Assembly (NCBI RefSeq): GCF_030316825.1
Contig: NZ_JASZYU010000001.1
Location: 1,550,001-1,614,000 of the forward strand
DNA from: Variovorax fucosicus
GTDB lineage: Bacteria; Pseudomonadota; Gammaproteobacteria; Burkholderiales; Burkholderiaceae_C
DNA length: 64,000 nucleotides
Reading direction: 5' to 3'
The translations under genes and the position numbers were made by a program. The stretch's first letter is position 1. The number at the start of each line of letters is the position of its first letter. Below, piece by piece: positions 1 through 9,193 of this stretch. The notes beneath the pieces are model-generated. The model saw nothing but the letters and a program-made list of their open reading frames with translations. It had not been told where the DNA came from and did no database searches.

Positions 1-169
1 GCACCGGCTGGCCGAGCGCGCGGTACGTGGCCGCCTTTCCGAGGTGCAGGTCGGCCACGAACAAGGTCTCGCCCCCGGGCCACCAGAGCGCGCGCTCGGG
101 CAGCAGATGCAGCTGTTCGTCCGCCCAACGGATCGGGAACGGCGAAGTGGGGAGGTTCGCGGAAATCAC
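1..169 (-). CDS. pdeM: Ligase-associated metallophosphoesterase PdeM, N-terminal fragment
   Basis: The window edge cuts this gene, so only its first 56 or so codons are visible. They read LHLLPERALWWPGGETLFVADLHLGKAATYRALGQPV in substance, and the segment LFVADLHLGKAATYRALGQP is the first metal-binding motif (DxH) of the calcineurin-like phosphoesterases called PdeM or MPE. In other bacteria this DNA endonuclease is encoded beside the Lhr-Core helicase, ATP-dependent ligase and beta-CASP exonuclease found at 998-6350. A GTG at 167-169 is the chosen start; an in-frame TTG lies seven codons upstream and no ATG is available. Two plus-strand genes separate it from the helicase. Confidence 0.8.
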   Translation of the reverse strand, partial: MISANLPTSPFPIRWADEQLHLLPERALWWPGGETLFVADLHLGKAATYRALGQPV

Positions 170-242
170 GGGCCACGAGTGTCGCAAAAAAGATGCGCCA
201 ACGCGGGCCGGAGGGGTCTTGGCTTCGGCGAACATAGGGCCC

Positions 243-545
243 ATGAGCGTGCAAGCACTGAAGTCTTCTTTTGGCGGCAATTGCCACTGGTGTGGCCTGC
301 CGATGGATTTTTCGGAGCCGCGCAGCCAGCCTGATTCGGCCACCATCGAGCACCTGCTCGATGCCCCGCTCGGCAGCATACGCAAGCCGAAGCACCGGCG
401 GCTGGCACACGCCGTCTGCAACCGCATGCGCAACGAATTCAAGCTGCAGGCCGAGCGGCAGTTTCAGGCGTGGATTGCGAACCGCGTCGCCGAAGCAGCG
501 ACCACCTTGCAATCGGACCCGGCCAACCCCAGTTCTTCCGCATGA
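243..545 (+). CDS. Small HNH-type endonuclease-like protein
   Basis: This 100-residue protein carries a compact HNH/treble-clef pattern: C14-x2-C17 (CHWC), then TIEHLL with H37, then AHAVCNRMRN with H56, C59 and N60. That order (CxxC, H, then HxxCN) matches short HNH nucleases, which nick or cut DNA with one metal ion. The DNA target is unknown, and a role beside the adjacent repair genes is only inferred from position. The ATG at 243 gives a protein that starts just before the zinc knuckle. The stop overlaps the trxC start in an ATGA, so the two are probably co-translated. Confidence 0.7.
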   Translation: MSVQALKSSFGGNCHWCGLPMDFSEPRSQPDSATIEHLLDAPLGSIRKPKHRRLAHAVCNRMRNEFKLQAERQFQAWIANRVAEAATTLQSDPANPSSSA

Positions 546-991
546 CCGAATCGCCTTCGCTGCACATCGTCTGCCCGCACTGCCACACCACCAACCGCGT
601 GCGCGCGGCGCAGTTGGGCAGCGCGCCCGATTGCGGCAGCTGCCACCGCCCGCTGTTCACGGCGCACTCTACGGCGCTGGCCGACGAAGCGACATTCGAC
701 CGCCACATCGCGCGCAACGAGATCCCGGTGCTGGTCGACTTCTGGGCGCCCTGGTGCGGCCCCTGCCGCCAGATGGCGCCGGGCTACGAGCAGGCTGCGG
801 GGCAGCTGGAACCGCAGGTCCGGCTGGCCAAAGTCGACACCGAGGCGCTGCCCGCGCTGGGCGCGCGCTTCAACATCCGCAGCATTCCGACGCTGGCGCT
901 GTTTCGCGGCGGGCGCGAGGTGGCGCGGCAGGCCGGGGCGATGGGCGCGGCGGACATCGTGCGGTGGGTGAAAGCCAACGGAGCCGGTTGA
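542..991 (+). CDS. trxC: Thioredoxin 2
   Basis: This 149-residue protein has the two parts expected of TrxC. The N-terminal zinc finger has C11-x2-C14 and C31-x2-C34. The thioredoxin fold has active site WCGPC (C72, C75) and the cis-proline loop IRSIPTL. TrxC is a cytosolic disulfide reductase linked to oxidative stress, and its zinc site responds to redox state. The start ATG overlaps the stop of the HNH gene. The gene ends seven bases before the convergent helicase stop, with no obvious terminator between them. Confidence 0.95.
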   Translation: MTESPSLHIVCPHCHTTNRVRAAQLGSAPDCGSCHRPLFTAHSTALADEATFDRHIARNEIPVLVDFWAPWCGPCRQMAPGYEQAAGQLEPQVRLAKVDTEALPALGARFNIRSIPTLALFRGGREVARQAGAMGAADIVRWVKANGAG

Positions 992-997
992 AGCGCG

Positions 998-3598
998 TCA
1001 CAGCGGCGGCAATGGCCGCGAGGGCTTGCGCTCCCGCCGCGGCTTGCCCGCCGAACGCGCGCCGCCGCGTTCCGAGGCGCCCTCCTGCCCGAACGCCAGC
1101 GTGCTCCTGACGCGCTCCGCATCGCCGACCGGCACCGCGCCGCCTGCGGCCTTCTCCAGTTGTTCGACCATGCGCGCAATGCGGTCGGCCACGTTCTCGT
1201 TGGTGAGCTTTTCGCGGAACAGCTCGACCATGAGCGGAAACGCGAAGGGCGTGGGCCTTGCCAGTGACTGAACCACGAGTTGCTGCGTGCTGATGCGCGC
1301 CAGGCTCGCGCGCAGGCGGCTGATTTCCAGCTCTTGCGCGAGCAGCTCGGCCTCGGCCTGCAGCAGCAGCTTGTTCTGCGGGTCGTACTTTCGGAACACC
1401 TCCCAGAACAGCGAGGACGAGGCCTGCAGTTGCTTGTTGCTGCGCTTCTCGCCCGGGTAGCCCTGAAAGATCAGGCCCGACACGCGCGCGATCTCGCGGA
1501 AGCGGCGCTGCGCGAGTTCGCCGGCGTTCAGGCTTTGCAGCACCTCGTGCAGCAGCGTCGCTTCATCGCGCGCCGCCAGCACCTGCGGCAACAGTGTTGG
1601 CCAGTCGACTTCGGTGGCGCTCAGCAGTTCGAAGCCGTAGTCGTTGACCGCGATCGAGAAGGTGCGCGGGGCGTGCTGCGCGACGCGCCAGGCGATCAGG
1701 CTGGCAAGGCCGAGGTGCACGTGGCGGCCGGCGAACGGGTAGAGAAAAAGGTGCCAGCCTTCGCGCGTCTTGAGCAGCTCGGCCAGCAGCGTTTTTGGTG
1801 TCGGCAGTGCCGACCACTGCTGCTGGATCTCGAGCAGCGGGCGCACGCACTGCAACTCGGGTGAGTCGTAGCGGCCCGCGCCGGCCAGCGCAAGCTGCTG
1901 CACCACCGCATCGGCCAGCGTGGTCGACAGCGGCATGCGGCCACCGTTCCAGCGCGGCACGGCTGGCCGCTTGCCGCTGGCGCGCCGCACCCAGGCCGTC
2001 ATCTCGCGGATCCGCACGAGTTCGAGCAGCCGGCCGCCGAACAGGAAGCAGTCGCCCGGCTTCATGCGCGCGGCAAAGCTCTCTTCCACCGAGCCGAGCT
2101 TCGCGCCACCGACGTACTGCACCGCCATGCTCGCGTCGCTCACGATGGTGCCGATGTTCATGCGGTGGCGCCGCGCGAGCCGGGCATCGGGCACGCGCCA
2201 CACGCCTTCGGCATCGGGCACGGCGCGCCGGTAGTCGGGGTATGCCGCAAGCGACGGGCCGCCCTGCGCCACGAACGACAGGCACCACTCCCAGCTCTCG
2301 CGGCCGAGGTGGGCATAGGCCGCGGTGCTGCGCACTTCTTCGTAGAGATCCTCGGGCCGGAAGCCACCGCCGAGCGCGACGGTGACCAGATGCTGCACCA
2401 GGACATCGAGCGGTTGCTCGGGCGAACTGCGCGCCTCGATGTGGCCGGCCGCAATCGCATCGCGCGCAGCCGCGCCCTCGACCATCTCGATGCTGTGCGT
2501 CGGCACGAGCGTGATGCGCGAGGGCCGGCCCGGCGCATGGCCCGATCGGCCGGCACGCTGCAGCAGCCGCGCGACACCCTTGGGCGACCCGATCTGCAGC
2601 ACGCGCTCGACCGGCAGAAAATCCACGCCGAGATCGAGGCTCGACGTGCACACCACCGCGCGCAGCTCGCCGTTCTTGAGCCCTGCCTCGACCCATTCGC
2701 GCACCGCGCGGTCGAGCGAGCCGTGGTGCAGCGCGATGAGCCCGGCCCACTCTGGCTTCGCTTCGAGCATGGCCTGGTACCAGATCTCCGACTGCGAGCG
2801 CGTGTTGGTGAAGACCAGCGTGGTGCTGCTCTTGGCGATCTCTTCGATGACCTGCGGCAGCATCGTGAGGCCCAGATGCCCGCCCCACGGAAAGCGCTCG
2901 GCCCGGCCGGGCAGCAGCGAGTCGATGACGAGTTGCTTGGGCACCTGGCCCTGCACCATGACGCCATCGTCGCCGCCGAGCAGGGTGCGCATCGCCTCGG
3001 GCAGGTTGCCGAGGGTGGCCGACATGCCCCAGACACACAGGCCCGGGTTCCAGCGCCGCAATCGCGCCAGCGCCAGCTGCACCTGAACGCCGCGCTTGCT
3101 GCCCAGCAGCTCGTGCCACTCGTCGACCACCACCATCCGCACCGTGGCGAGCACGTCGCGCGCGTCAGCCCGCGAGAGCAGCACCGACAGGCTCTCGGGC
3201 GTGGTGACCAGCACGGTCGGCAGCCGCGCGTTCTGCGCACTGCGCTCGGCGCTGGAGGTGTCGCCGCTGCGCGCACCGGCCGACCAGTCGGGGGCGAGGG
3301 TTTCGAGCGGCTGCTGGAGCGCGCGCAGGGTGTCGGCGGCCAAGGCGCGCATGGGGGTGATCCACAGCACGGTGAGCGGCGGTGCGACCTTCTTCGCCGT
3401 GGCGCGCGCAGGCGCCTTCGGTGCCACGGCGAACGCCTTCAGCGCGCCGAGCCACACCGCGTAGGTCTTGCCCGCGCCCGTGGTCGCATGCAGCAAGCCC
3501 GAGTGGCCGTCGCCGATCGCCTTCCACACTTCGCGCTGGAACTTGAAGGGCTTCCAGCTGCGCGCCGCAAACCAGGCGAGCAGGTCAGCCTGCTTCAT
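998..3598 (-). CDS. Ligase-associated DEXH-box helicase (Lhr-Core type)
   Basis: This 866-residue protein is a superfamily 2 3'-5' DNA helicase of the Lhr-Core class. Visible motifs are Walker A TGAGKT (residues 40-45), the DEWH box in [15 protein letters not shown], motif III SATLGN, and the C-terminal RecA motifs [12 protein letters not shown] and QRAGRSGH, followed by the long Lhr-specific winged-helix and beta-barrel region. The Q-motif-like FKFQREVW precedes Walker A. The start at 3598 overlaps the ligase stop in an ATGA. Together with ligase and exonuclease it forms a repair set linked in other bacteria to DNA crosslink or mitomycin damage. Open frame continues upstream of this ATG but lies inside the ligase gene. 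Confidence 0.92.
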   Translation of the reverse strand: MKQADLLAWFAARSWKPFKFQREVWKAIGDGHSGLLHATTGAGKTYAVWLGALKAFAVAPKAPARATAKKVAPPLTVLWITPMRALAADTLRALQQPLETLAPDWSAGARSGDTSSAERSAQNARLPTVLVTTPESLSVLLSRADARDVLATVRMVVVDEWHELLGSKRGVQVQLALARLRRWNPGLCVWGMSATLGNLPEAMRTLLGGDDGVMVQGQVPKQLVIDSLLPGRAERFPWGGHLGLTMLPQVIEEIAKSSTTLVFTNTRSQSEIWYQAMLEAKPEWAGLIALHHGSLDRAVREWVEAGLKNGELRAVVCTSSLDLGVDFLPVERVLQIGSPKGVARLLQRAGRSGHAPGRPSRITLVPTHSIEMVEGAAARDAIAAGHIEARSSPEQPLDVLVQHLVTVALGGGFRPEDLYEEVRSTAAYAHLGRESWEWCLSFVAQGGPSLAAYPDYRRAVPDAEGVWRVPDARLARRHRMNIGTIVSDASMAVQYVGGAKLGSVEESFAARMKPGDCFLFGGRLLELVRIREMTAWVRRASGKRPAVPRWNGGRMPLSTTLADAVVQQLALAGAGRYDSPELQCVRPLLEIQQQWSALPTPKTLLAELLKTREGWHLFLYPFAGRHVHLGLASLIAWRVAQHAPRTFSIAVNDYGFELLSATEVDWPTLLPQVLAARDEATLLHEVLQSLNAGELAQRRFREIARVSGLIFQGYPGEKRSNKQLQASSSLFWEVFRKYDPQNKLLLQAEAELLAQELEISRLRASLARISTQQLVVQSLARPTPFAFPLMVELFREKLTNENVADRIARMVEQLEKAAGGAVPVGDAERVRSTLAFGQEGASERGGARSAGKPRRERKPSRPLPPL

Positions 3599-5247
3599 GT
3601 CGAGGCCGGCAACAACGCCGCCAGCGTCTCCAGCGTGTCCGCCTCCTCCACCGGCTTGTCTTCCCGCCAGCGCAGCATGCGCGGAAAGCGCACCGCGATG
3701 CCGCTCTTGTGGCGCGTGCTTCGGGCAATGCCTTCGAAGCCGAGTTCGAACACCAGCGTCGGCTTGACGCTGCGCACCGGGCCGAAGCTTTCGACGGTGG
3801 TCTTGCGGATCACGGCATCGACGCGGCTCATCTCTGCATCGGTGAGGCCGGAGTAGGCCTTGGCGAAGGGCACGAGCTTGCGGTCGGCCTGCGCCGGCGG
3901 GCCGTCCCACACGGCGAAGGTGTAGTCGCTGTACAGGCTGGCGCGGCGGCCATGGCCGCGTTGTGCGTAGATCAGCACCGCGTCAATGCTGAGCGGGTCG
4001 ATCTTCCACTTCCACCAGGTGCCGACGTCCTTGGTGCGGCCTACGCCGTACGCGGCGCGGCGCTGCTTGAGCATCATCCCCTCGACGCCCATGGATCGCG
4101 CGGCCTCGCGCTGGCGTGACAAGTCACCCCAGCTGTCGCCGGTGAGCATGGGGCTTGCGATCAGTTGCGGGTGCTGCACCTGCGTGACCAGCTCGTCCAG
4201 CAACACGCGGCGCTCTTCCTGCGGCAGCGCGCGCAGGTCGCGGCCCTGCCATTCGAGCAGGTCGTAGGCGAGCAGCACGACCGGGATCTCGCGCAGCAGC
4301 TTGGGGCCGAGCGTCTTGCGGCCGATGCGGCGCTGCAGTTCGGCGAAGGGCTGCACGCGATCGTCTCTCCACACGACGATCTCGCCGTCGAGCACGGTGC
4401 CGTCGGGCAGCGCTTCGCCCATGGTCGCGAGTTCGGGGAAGCGGTCGGTCACGAGTTCTTCGCCGCGCGACCAGAGCCACACCTGCCCTGCGCGCCTGAC
4501 CAGTTGCGCGCGGATGCCGTCCCACTTCCATTCGACGATCCAGTCGGCCGGTGGCCCGAGCAGCGCATCGAAGCGCTCGACCGGTTCGTTGAACGGGTGC
4601 GCCAGGAAGAACGGGTAAGGCTGGCCGCTGGTCTGCTGGTTCTGCTCGCCATCGCTTTCGGGGGCGATCAGCTTCGCGTAGTCGCTCGGGGTCGGCTGCC
4701 CGCCGATGTGGGTGTAGCCCATGAGGCGCTGCGCGACGCGCTTGGCGTCGATGCCGCCCACGGCCGCGAGCGCTTGCGTCACCTGCAGCTTCGACACGCC
4801 GACGCGGAAGGCGCCGGTGATGAGCTTGAAGTAGACCAGGCGCTCGTCGGGCGCGAGCTGGCGCCACTGCGCGCGCAGCGTGTCGGCCAACTCGTCGGGC
4901 GGTGTCTTGCGCAATGGCAGCAGGTGCTGCTCGACCCACGCGGCAAGCCCCCGGTCGTGCTGCTCGGTTGGAGGCGGCAGCAGCAACGCGATGGTCTCGG
5001 CCAGGTCGCCGACCGCCTCGTAGCTCTCGTCGAACAGCCATTCGGGCAGGCCGGCTGCTTCCTGCGCCAGCAGGCGCAGCAGCTTGGTCGGCACCAGCTG
5101 GCGCGGCTTGCCGCCGGCGAGGAAGTAGACGGCCCAGGCGGCGTCTTGGGGTGCTGTGCTGTGCAGGTAGCGCTGCAGCGCCGCCTGCTTGGCCAGGCTC
5201 GACGTGGTCGCATCGAGTTCGCGGTACAGCGCGGCGAAGGCTTTCAT
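3595..5247 (-). CDS. ATP-dependent DNA ligase of the damage-response cluster
   Basis: This 550-residue ATP-dependent ligase seals nicks through a lysyl-AMP intermediate. The nucleotidyl-transfer motif EWKWDGIR places the catalytic lysine at K241. Motifs LDGEIVVW (III), EGMMLKQ (IV) and WWKWK (V) follow, then the OB fold. Residues 1-210 form the alpha-helical DNA-binding domain typical of the cisplatin-response ligase family. It has ATGA overlaps on both sides, with the exonuclease stop upstream and the helicase start downstream, so the three genes form a tight translational unit. Bacteria also carry NAD-dependent LigA for replication, so this enzyme is probably a dedicated repair ligase. Confidence 0.93.
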   Translation of the reverse strand: MKAFAALYRELDATTSSLAKQAALQRYLHSTAPQDAAWAVYFLAGGKPRQLVPTKLLRLLAQEAAGLPEWLFDESYEAVGDLAETIALLLPPPTEQHDRGLAAWVEQHLLPLRKTPPDELADTLRAQWRQLAPDERLVYFKLITGAFRVGVSKLQVTQALAAVGGIDAKRVAQRLMGYTHIGGQPTPSDYAKLIAPESDGEQNQQTSGQPYPFFLAHPFNEPVERFDALLGPPADWIVEWKWDGIRAQLVRRAGQVWLWSRGEELVTDRFPELATMGEALPDGTVLDGEIVVWRDDRVQPFAELQRRIGRKTLGPKLLREIPVVLLAYDLLEWQGRDLRALPQEERRVLLDELVTQVQHPQLIASPMLTGDSWGDLSRQREAARSMGVEGMMLKQRRAAYGVGRTKDVGTWWKWKIDPLSIDAVLIYAQRGHGRRASLYSDYTFAVWDGPPAQADRKLVPFAKAYSGLTDAEMSRVDAVIRKTTVESFGPVRSVKPTLVFELGFEGIARSTRHKSGIAVRFPRMLRWREDKPVEEADTLETLAALLPAST

Positions 5248-6350
5248 GAATTTGCTCCTTCCCCTTCCGGGGGAAGGTTGGGATGGGGGTCTTCGTCGAC
5301 CGCCGCAGGCCCCCTCCCCTGCCCTCCCCCGGTAGGGGAGGGAGCAACATCCGCCACGTCTTCGTCGCCATACTCGGTCTTGAAGCCCTGCGCCTCCAGC
5401 CCGTTCTCGGTGAGCCAGCGCACCAGCACTGCGACGCTGCCGTGCGTCACCAGCACGCGCCCGGCGCCGGTGCCGGCAATGGCTTGCTGCAGCCCCGGCC
5501 AATCGGCATGGTCGCTCATGACAAAGCCGCGGTCGACGCCGCGTCGGCGGCGCGTGCCGCGCAGTTGCATCCAGCCGCTGGCGAACGCATCCGCATAGTT
5601 GCCGAAGCGGCGCATCCACGGCGTGCCCTGCGCCGAGGGCGGCGCCAGCACGAGCGCACGTTGCAGCGTCCGGGCGTCGACGCCTGGATCGGTCACGCGC
5701 AGCGTCGCCGGCAGCGCGACGCCGGCCGCGCGGTACACGGCATTGAGCGGCTCGACCGCGCCATGCACCACGATCGGCCCGATGCCGGCGTCGACGCCGT
5801 GCAGGATTCGCTGCGCCTTGCCGAAGGCATAGCAGAACAGCACCGATGCGCGCCCCTCTTCGGCATTGCGGCGCCACCAGTCGTTGATTTCGGCGAACAG
5901 CACGGCCTGCGTCGGCCAGCGGTAGATCGGCAGGCCGAAGGTCGATTCGGTGATGAAGGTGTCGCAGGGCACGGGCTCGAAGGGCGTGCAGGTGCCGTCG
6001 GGCTCGGTCTTGTAGTCGCCCGAAGCGACCCACACGCGGCCGCCATGCTCGAGCCGTACCTGCGCCGAGCCGAGCACATGCCCGGCCGGGTGCAGCGACA
6101 CGCGCACGCCGTGGTGCTCGATGGCCTCGCCATAGGGCAGGGTCTGCAGGCGGATGTCGGCACCGAGCCGGGTGCGCAGCGTGCCGGCGCTGTCGGTGTG
6201 CGCGAGGTAGTGGCCGTGCCCGACGCGCGCGTGATCGGAGTGCGCATGCGTGATGACGGCACGCTCCACCGGCTTCCAGGGGTCGATGTAGAAGTCGCCG
6301 GCCGGGCAGTAGAGGCCTTCGGGCCTTGCTACGACCAGGTCGGCAGACAT
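5244..6350 (-). CDS. Ligase-associated DNA exonuclease (beta-CASP metallo-beta-lactamase fold)
   Basis: This 368-residue protein has the metallo-beta-lactamase signature HAHSDH (residues 35-40), the later HPAGHVLGS and SGDYKTEP motifs, and a C-terminal MSDHADW that fits the beta-CASP part. This family is the DNA exonuclease of the ligase/Lhr/PdeM module. The ATG at 6350 begins MSADLVVARPEGLY; an alternative 10 codons upstream is less typical. The last 33 or so codons, from APSPTGGG onward, are not family sequence: they are read from two facing copies of a small GC-rich repeat at 5254-5345. The ORF closes with an ATGA overlap onto the ligase. Confidence 0.9.
   Translation of the reverse strand: MSADLVVARPEGLYCPAGDFYIDPWKPVERAVITHAHSDHARVGHGHYLAHTDSAGTLRTRLGADIRLQTLPYGEAIEHHGVRVSLHPAGHVLGSAQVRLEHGGRVWVASGDYKTEPDGTCTPFEPVPCDTFITESTFGLPIYRWPTQAVLFAEINDWWRRNAEEGRASVLFCYAFGKAQRILHGVDAGIGPIVVHGAVEPLNAVYRAAGVALPATLRVTDPGVDARTLQRALVLAPPSAQGTPWMRRFGNYADAFASGWMQLRGTRRRRGVDRGFVMSDHADWPGLQQAIAGTGAGRVLVTHGSVAVLVRWLTENGLEAQGFKTEYGDEDVADVAPSPTGGGQGRGPAAVDEDPHPNLPPEGEGANS
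5254..5345. repeat. Facing pair of a GC-rich dispersed repeat inside the exonuclease 3' end
   Basis: The copy at 5254-5291 starts GCTCCTTCCCCTTCCGGGGG. The copy at 5309-5345, read on the minus strand, starts GCTCCCTCCCCTACCGGGGG. The arms are about 24 bp with about four mismatches and face each other across a short spacer, so the RNA could fold into a long hairpin. The element is translated in frame as the C-terminus of the exonuclease. Its 5' arm ends seven bases from the ligase start codon, so a hairpin could affect ligase translation. Confidence 0.7.
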
Positions 6351-6358
6351 GCCTGAAC

Positions 6359-6784
6359 TCAGCCCGTCCGGGTGCGGCACGCCGCGCGCACGATCCGGTG
6401 GGTCGGGTTGGGCTCGACATCGCGAAACAGCATCGGCCGCGGACTCGCCGCGTAGTCGGTCGTGTGGTGCGAGGTGCCCGTCCAGAAAGGCGCCAGGTAG
6501 TAGATCGCGTTCAGGTACTCGGCTTTTCCGGCACGGCAGTCGAACGCGACCTGCGACTCGTACGACCGATAGGGCACGCCGTCCCAGTTGACGCGATCGG
6601 CCGAGCGGCTGACGCGCACGTTCATGACCCTGCGGTCGACCGAGGTCGCCACGGCGACAGGGTCGACCTGTACCGTATTGACCGCCGGATCCTGCGGATT
6701 GCCGGTGACGGTGAACCAGTGGGTCTGGGCGAACGCCGGTGCGCCCACCGAACCGAGCAGCAGCAACACCAACAACGTCTTCAC
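6359..6784 (-). CDS. Exported protein resembling surface-adhesin E-like proteins
   Basis: This 141-residue protein has a clear signal peptide: KTLLVLLLLGSVGAPAFA followed by QTHWF. The mature part reads VQVDPVAV, then MNVRVSR, then YRSYESQVAFDCRAGKAEYL. That pattern recalls the surface-adhesin-E-like domain of small betaproteobacterial exported proteins; the assignment is by pattern only. The start is a GTG at 6784, chosen because AAGGAG lies five bases upstream; the ATG at 6826 would put extra residues before the signal peptide. It ends eight bases before the exonuclease start, so it may be co-transcribed with the repair genes although no link in function is evident. Confidence 0.65.
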   Translation of the reverse strand: MKTLLVLLLLGSVGAPAFAQTHWFTVTGNPQDPAVNTVQVDPVAVATSVDRRVMNVRVSRSADRVNWDGVPYRSYESQVAFDCRAGKAEYLNAIYYLAPFWTGTSHHTTDYAASPRPMLFRDVEPNPTHRIVRAACRTRTG

Positions 6785-6865
6785 GTCGACTCCTTCAGCA
6801 CCGATGCCGCCCCCTGCGACAAACATGGATGACTGTAACGTGCCGGCGGCGACGTGCAGCGGCCC

Positions 6866-7750
6866 TCAGCCCTTTGCCACTTCGTGCGACGCCATGAGCT
6901 CCAGCGCCTTGACCAGTGCCGAGTGGTCGAGCTGATCCCAGCCGTTGGCGGCGCAGGCCTGCATGAGCTGTGCCGCGTTGGCCGTCTGCGGCAGCGCCAC
7001 GCCGATGGCCTTGGCGCCGGCCAGCGCCAGGTTCAGGTCTTTCTGGTGCAGCGCGATGCGAAAGCCCGGATTGAAGGTGCGCTTGATCATGCGTTCGCCA
7101 TGCACTTCGAGAATGCGGCTCGATGCAAAGCCGCCCATCAGGGCCTGGCGCACCTTGGCCGGGTCGGCCCCTGCCTTGCTGGCGAACAGCAGGGCCTCGC
7201 CGACCGCCGCGATGTTGAGCGCCACGATGATCTGGTTGGCCACCTTGGTGGTCTGGCCGTCGCCGGTGCCGCCGACATGGGTGATGTTCTTGCCCATGCG
7301 CTCGAACAGGGGCCGGGCGCGCGCGAAAGCTTCTTCGGTGCCGCCGACCATGATGGTCAGGCTGGCGGCCTTGGCGCCCACTTCGCCGCCCGACACCGGG
7401 GCATCGAGGTAGTCGCAGCCCAGGTCGTTGATCTTCTTCGCGAAGGCCTTGGTCTCGATCGGCGAGATGCTGCTCATGTCGATGACGGTCTTGCCCTTCG
7501 AGAGGCCTTCGGCCACGCCGTCTGCGCCGAACAGCACGGCTTCGACATCGGGCGTGTCGGGCACCATCGTGATCACGATCTCGGCCCGTTGCGCAACCTC
7601 CTTGCCATTGGCGCAGGCGATGGCATTGCTGGCCGCGATCTCGGCGTTGACCTTGCTGCGCTTGACGTAGTAGAGCTGATGCCCCGCGTTGACCAGGTGC
7701 AGCGCCATGGGCGCGCCCATGATGCCGAGGCCGATGAATCCGATGTTCAT
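6866..7750 (-). CDS. garR: 2-hydroxy-3-oxopropionate (tartronate semialdehyde) reductase
   Basis: This 294-residue protein belongs to the beta-hydroxyacid dehydrogenases. It has the Rossmann motif GLGIMG (residues 7-12), the substrate loop DAPVSGGEVGA (about 117-126), and the catalytic lysine K169 in GDGQTTKVANQ. It reduces tartronate semialdehyde to D-glycerate with NAD(P)H, the last step of glucarate and galactarate degradation. It lies 65 bases after gudD on the same strand, which supports that role over the related 3-hydroxyisobutyrate dehydrogenase. The aldolase that would make its substrate from the GudD product is not in the window. Confidence 0.85.
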   Translation of the reverse strand: MNIGFIGLGIMGAPMALHLVNAGHQLYYVKRSKVNAEIAASNAIACANGKEVAQRAEIVITMVPDTPDVEAVLFGADGVAEGLSKGKTVIDMSSISPIETKAFAKKINDLGCDYLDAPVSGGEVGAKAASLTIMVGGTEEAFARARPLFERMGKNITHVGGTGDGQTTKVANQIIVALNIAAVGEALLFASKAGADPAKVRQALMGGFASSRILEVHGERMIKRTFNPGFRIALHQKDLNLALAGAKAIGVALPQTANAAQLMQACAANGWDQLDHSALVKALELMASHEVAKG

Positions 7751-7815
7751 TGCAGTGTCCTTTCAGTCGATGGAGAAGCCGGTTCCCGGCGCGGCGCGCA
7801 CCGGGTTGTCGTTGT

Positions 7816-9159
7816 TCAGCGATCGAACGCCGGGCGTTTCGGATCGAACTTCCAGCCCGGCACGAGGTATTGCATGGCCGTGGCATCGTCGCGCGAACCC
7901 AGGCCGTGCTGTTTGTAGAGCTGGTGTGCCTTCTCGACCTCGGCCATGTCGAGTTCGACGCCGAGGCCGGGCTTCTTCGGCACTTGCACATGGCCATCGA
8001 CGATCTGCAGCGGATCCCTGGTGAGGCGCTGGCCGTCCTGCCAGATCCAGTGCGTGTCGATCGCGGTCACGCGGCCGGGCGCCGCCGCACCGACGTGCGT
8101 GAACATCGCCAGCGACACGTCGAAATGGTTGTTGGAATGCGAGCCCCAGGTCAGGCCCCAGTCGCGGCATGTTTGCGCCACGCGCACCGAGCCGGCCATC
8201 GTCCAGAAATGCGGGTCAGCCAGCGGGATGTCGACCGACTGCAGCGCAAGCGCATGGCTCAGCTGGCGCCAGTCGGTCGCGATCATGTTGGTGGCCGTGG
8301 GCAGGCCGGTCGCGCGGCGGAATTCGGCCATCACTTCGCGGCCCGAGAAGCCGTCTTCGGCGCCGCACGGATCCTCGGCATAGGCGACCACGCCACGCAT
8401 GTCGCGCATCAGGCGGATCGCATCCTTCAGCAGCCAGCCGCCGTTCGGGTCGAGCGTGACGCGGGCTTGCGGAAAGCGCTCGTGCAGCGCGACGATGGCC
8501 TCGACCTCCTCGTCGCCGCGCAGCACGCCGCCCTTGAGCTTGAAGTCGTTGAAGCCGTAGCGTTCGCGCGCCGCTTCGGCCAGTCGCACGATCGCCTCGG
8601 GCGTCATTGCGGCCTCGTGGCGCAGCCGGAACCAGTCGTTGTCGGCACCGGGGTCGCTGGCGTACGGCAGGTCGGTCCTGGCCTTGTCGCCCACGTAGAA
8701 CAGGTAGCCGAGCATCTCGACCGCCTCGCGCTGCTGGCCTTCGCCGAGCAGCGCCGCCACCGGCACGCCGAGGTGCTGGCCGAGCAGGTCGAGCAGCGCC
8801 GACTCGATGGCGGTGACCGCGTGGATCGTGGTGCGCAGGTCGAAGGTCTGCTGGCCGCGCCCGCCGCTGTCGCGGTCGGCGAACTTGCTCTGCACTTCCT
8901 GCAGCAGGCGCTGCTGCGAGCCGAGCGGCTGGCCGACGATGAGGCCGCGCGCGTCTTCCAGCGTCTGCCGGATCTTCTCGCCTCCGGGCACCTCGCCCAC
9001 GCCGGTGCGGCCGGCGCTGTCGGTCAGGATCAGGATGTTGCGCGTGAAGAAGGGGCCGTGCGCGCCGCTCAGGTTGAGCAGCATGCTGTCGCGGCCGGCG
9101 ACGGGGATCACGCGCAGTTCGGTGATGAGGGGGGTGGAGGATGAGGAAGAAGCGGTCAT
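7816..9159 (-). CDS. gudD: Glucarate dehydratase
   Basis: This 447-residue enolase-superfamily enzyme dehydrates D-glucarate (and usually L-idarate) to 5-keto-4-deoxy-glucarate. The residues expected of the GlucD subgroup are present: the KxK pair K207/K209 in FKLKGG, metal ligands D237 (TLDPNGG), E262 (AEDP) and N291 (TNMIATD), and the catalytic H341 in SHSNNHFD. Length matches the family. The ATG at 9159 is preferred to the longer frame because [20 protein letters not shown] aligns with family N-termini. It follows the Bug transporter gene by 34 bases and precedes garR. Confidence 0.93.
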   Translation of the reverse strand: MTASSSSSTPLITELRVIPVAGRDSMLLNLSGAHGPFFTRNILILTDSAGRTGVGEVPGGEKIRQTLEDARGLIVGQPLGSQQRLLQEVQSKFADRDSGGRGQQTFDLRTTIHAVTAIESALLDLLGQHLGVPVAALLGEGQQREAVEMLGYLFYVGDKARTDLPYASDPGADNDWFRLRHEAAMTPEAIVRLAEAARERYGFNDFKLKGGVLRGDEEVEAIVALHERFPQARVTLDPNGGWLLKDAIRLMRDMRGVVAYAEDPCGAEDGFSGREVMAEFRRATGLPTATNMIATDWRQLSHALALQSVDIPLADPHFWTMAGSVRVAQTCRDWGLTWGSHSNNHFDVSLAMFTHVGAAAPGRVTAIDTHWIWQDGQRLTRDPLQIVDGHVQVPKKPGLGVELDMAEVEKAHQLYKQHGLGSRDDATAMQYLVPGWKFDPKRPAFDR

Positions 9160-9193
9160 GGTCAGGTTGTTCTGAAAGGGGGCGGAGGCGCGT

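Noticed and set aside
1563..3119. A 518-codon frame on the minus strand within the helicase gene
   Set aside because: It is an Arg/Ala-rich shadow frame of the high-GC helicase gene, with no domain motif.
3595..6420. A single 941-codon frame apparently fusing exonuclease and ligase
   Set aside because: The first part is out of frame with the exonuclease motifs, so it is not a fusion; the ligase begins at 5247 with an ATGA overlap.
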